DNA of 6,731 nucleotides from Alkalimonas sp. (GTDB lineage Bacteria > Pseudomonadota > Gammaproteobacteria > Enterobacterales > Alteromonadaceae), in NCBI GenBank assembly GCA_022565655.1, contig JAIUMG010000180.1:1-6731 (forward strand). Direction: 5' to 3'. A program made the position numbers and the translations under genes. Positions 5,148-6,731 of the stretch are shown here, one piece after another. Below the pieces are notes generated by a model. The model ran no database searches. It saw only the letters and a list, made by a program, of their open reading frames with translations, and was not told where the DNA came from. Each line of letters opens with the position of its first letter. The first letter of the stretch is position 1.

Positions 5148-6731
5148 TTACAGCATCGTCAAAGCCATTGCCAGCGACGACATTAGTATTAGTTACCGGG
5201 CCCTGAGCTCTACCAGCAATCGACTGGTTATTCTGAATGAGTTTTTCCCGGCCGCACTTGCTAGCCGTCACAGCAGTTTTCGCGACATCAGCGTGCTCGA
5301 CGCTAGTAAAGCCAATGCACTGCAACAAAGCATCCAAAACTTTGAGCGTGTCACTCAGCTGCTGATCGATTGCGACCACCCAAGCCTTAATCGTACTCTG
5401 GCATGCTTGCAACACGGTGGCACCATGCTTAGTGCGCATGAAAAAACCGATACCCCATCCTTGCAAGCATTCATGCAGCAATATCCAAATAAAGTCTTAC
5501 CTGAAGCAGAGATCCGCCAATTACTGCGTCCCCTGCTGGATGGGCTACAGCAACTGCATACCAAAGGTGTCGTGCATCTGGGGATCCAGCCGGAACATAT
5601 ACTGGTGTCAGAATTGGCATCGCCTATGCTAACCCATTACTGTCAATCACAATGCATCGGCAGTAGCAGCACCCTGGCCGCTTTATTATCGCTCGAATCG
5701 GTGACGCCCTATATGGCGCCAGAGCTGCTATCAAAAAAATCCGATTTGACACCGGCAAGTGATCTCTATGCCTTAGGGATGATGCTTTATTCGCTGATGA
5801 CAGGACAGGATCTGCCGTTGGCCCAAGATCGACTGAATGCCGTCCTCGACAATGAACCGGATCCATTGCCTCCCTTACTGCAGCACACCACGGCATACAG
5901 TCATAGCTTGCACAACCTGGTTGAAGCCTGTATCCAGTTGCGACAAAAAGATCGACCGCAAAGTGTGGCAGATGTGTTAGCCAAGCTCGAGCAGCCAGCC
6001 GACTCGGCAACTAAACGCCCAACAGCCAAACCTATAGTAGCGGTGCCTGCTGCACAAAGCGCTCAGCAGCCGGTTCAACAAGAAGAGCACTCGGTTGACG
6101 AGCCGCAGGCAGCACCGCCAGCTGAGCCTGCAAACCCCAAACGCCACCTGCAACATGGCGCCATTGCAGCAGCAGCCTGCCTGCTTATCGGCGTGACTTA
6201 CGCCATTAGTAAACCGTCTTCTGAAGATCAACAGCTGCTCACTCAACACCATAGCATGGAGCGGCTGGCTCAACTGGAAGCAGAGCGACTGGCAGGTATT
6301 CGTCAACTTTATCAGCTGGTGTCTGTTCCGGCCGGACAGTTCACCATGGGCTGCAGCGCTAACGATTGCCCAGCAGCCGAGCTGCCGAACCGAATCATTG
6401 ATGTTCCTGCGTTTCAAATGATGGCCCATCAGGTCACGTTTGCCATGTGGGATACCTGCGTTGAGCAAGGCGGTTGCAGACATCGTCCACGAGATGAAGG
6501 CTGGGGCCGGGGCAATCGGCCGGTGATCAATGTCAGCTTTGAAGAAATTGTCTCGGAGTTTATTCCCTGGTTAAGTCAGGCATCCCGGCAAAAATTCCGC
6601 TTGCCATCCGAAGTTGAATGGGAGTACGCCGCCAAAGCTGGCAGCCTGAGTGCTTATCAGTTTGGTGACGCCATCAGTTGTGAGCTGGCACGCTTTGGCC
6701 GACGCAGCGGTGGTGAGTGTGGCACTCAAAT
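5095..6731 (+). CDS. Membrane-anchored Ser/Thr pseudokinase fused to an FGE-sulfatase (SUMF1-like) domain, 3' end outside window
   Basis: The frame is open for 545 codons to the window edge. Residues about 18-300 follow bacterial Ser/Thr kinases of the KEYFP subgroup: DYSIVKAIA (18-26), LNEFFP (47-52), HPSLNR (95-100), LLDGLQQLHTKGVVHLGIQPEHIL (147-170), TPYMAPE (204-210), SDLYALGMMLYSLMTG (222-237) and R287 near the end. Catalytic residues are all replaced: no glycine loop (IASDDISISY), Lys to N48, helix-C Glu to V86, HRD to HLG (161-163) and DFG to HYC (181-183). A Pro/Ala/Gln-rich linker (303-348) leads to one membrane helix (about 355-371) preceded by K349-R350, which predicts a cytoplasmic N-terminus and external C-terminus. 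After a helical stretch (375-408), FGE-sulfatase motifs begin: VSVPAGQFTMGC (409-420), VTFAMWDTCVEQGGC (447-461), GWGRGNRPVINVSF (469-482) and RLPSEVEWEYAAKAG (502-516). ATG 5095 is the first start in frame; its own ribosome site is weak (AGG 5080-5082). Confidence 0.85.
   Translation, partial: MIITENRVPLATGSPIHDYSIVKAIASDDISISYRALSSTSNRLVILNEFFPAALASRHSSFRDISVLDASKANALQQSIQNFERVTQLLIDCDHPSLNRTLACLQHGGTMLSAHEKTDTPSLQAFMQQYPNKVLPEAEIRQLLRPLLDGLQQLHTKGVVHLGIQPEHILVSELASPMLTHYCQSQCIGSSSTLAALLSLESVTPYMAPELLSKKSDLTPASDLYALGMMLYSLMTGQDLPLAQDRLNAVLDNEPDPLPPLLQHTTAYSHSLHNLVEACIQLRQKDRPQSVADVLAKLEQPADSATKRPTAKPIVAVPAAQSAQQPVQQEEHSVDEPQAAPPAEPANPKRHLQHGAIAAAACLLIGVTYAISKPSSEDQQLLTQHHSMERLAQLEAERLAGIRQLYQLVSVPAGQFTMGCSANDCPAAELPNRIIDVPAFQMMAHQVTFAMWDTCVEQGGCRHRPRDEGWGRGNRPVINVSFEEIVSEFIPWLSQASRQKFRLPSEVEWEYAAKAGSLSAYQFGDAISCELARFGRRSGGECGTQ

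Noticed and set aside
5122..6483. Several minus-strand ORFs (5122-5481, 5355-5564, 5624-6010, 5977-6483) opposite the pseudokinase gene
   Set aside because: They overlap a plus-strand frame with clear kinase and FGE motifs, overlap one another in places, and show no family features.

Overview
The window reads as a chromosomal segment of a gammaproteobacterium, possibly a marine, Alteromonadales-like lineage; the genus cannot be fixed from the sequence. The clues are the order proC–yggT–(DUF4426)–rdgB–hemW, which resembles the E. coli yggS-yggT-yggU-rdgB-hemW neighbourhood, and the strong resemblance of RdgB and HemW to the enterobacterial proteins.

Region 1 (1-3029) is a tight, co-directional housekeeping run on the + strand. 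It holds the 3' end of proC (proline synthesis), yggT (integral membrane protein with two YGGT repeats), a small secreted DUF4426 protein, rdgB (sanitises ITP/XTP) and hemW (radical-SAM heme chaperone, TTG start overlapping the rdgB stop). Gaps are 58 nt or less, so co-transcription is likely. A perfect hairpin spans the yggT stop, and one of its arms can also pair with the DUF4426 ribosome-binding site. yggU is absent from its usual place after yggT.

Region 2 (3043-4887) is a lipoprotein of the DUF885 putative zinc-peptidase family. It begins 13 nt after hemW with its own ribosome-binding site, so it probably sits at the end of the same transcript. A perfect 11-bp inverted repeat follows it.

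Region 3 (4888-5094) is a 207-nt intergenic stretch. It holds the hairpin, short direct repeats, an A/T-rich tract, a plausible promoter and a very strong Shine-Dalgarno sequence. That Shine-Dalgarno serves a 25-codon ORF, not the long gene that follows.

Region 4 (5095 to the window end) is the most unusual part. It is a long open gene, cut off by the window edge, that encodes a Ser/Thr-kinase-fold domain, a Pro/Ala/Gln-rich linker, one membrane helix and the start of a formylglycine-generating-enzyme-like (FGE/SUMF1) domain. Every catalytic motif of the kinase has been replaced while the fold-supporting motifs remain. This suggests a membrane-anchored pseudokinase that couples the cytoplasm to a cysteine-rich domain outside the membrane. 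No tRNA, rRNA, CRISPR array, insertion sequence or attachment site was seen.
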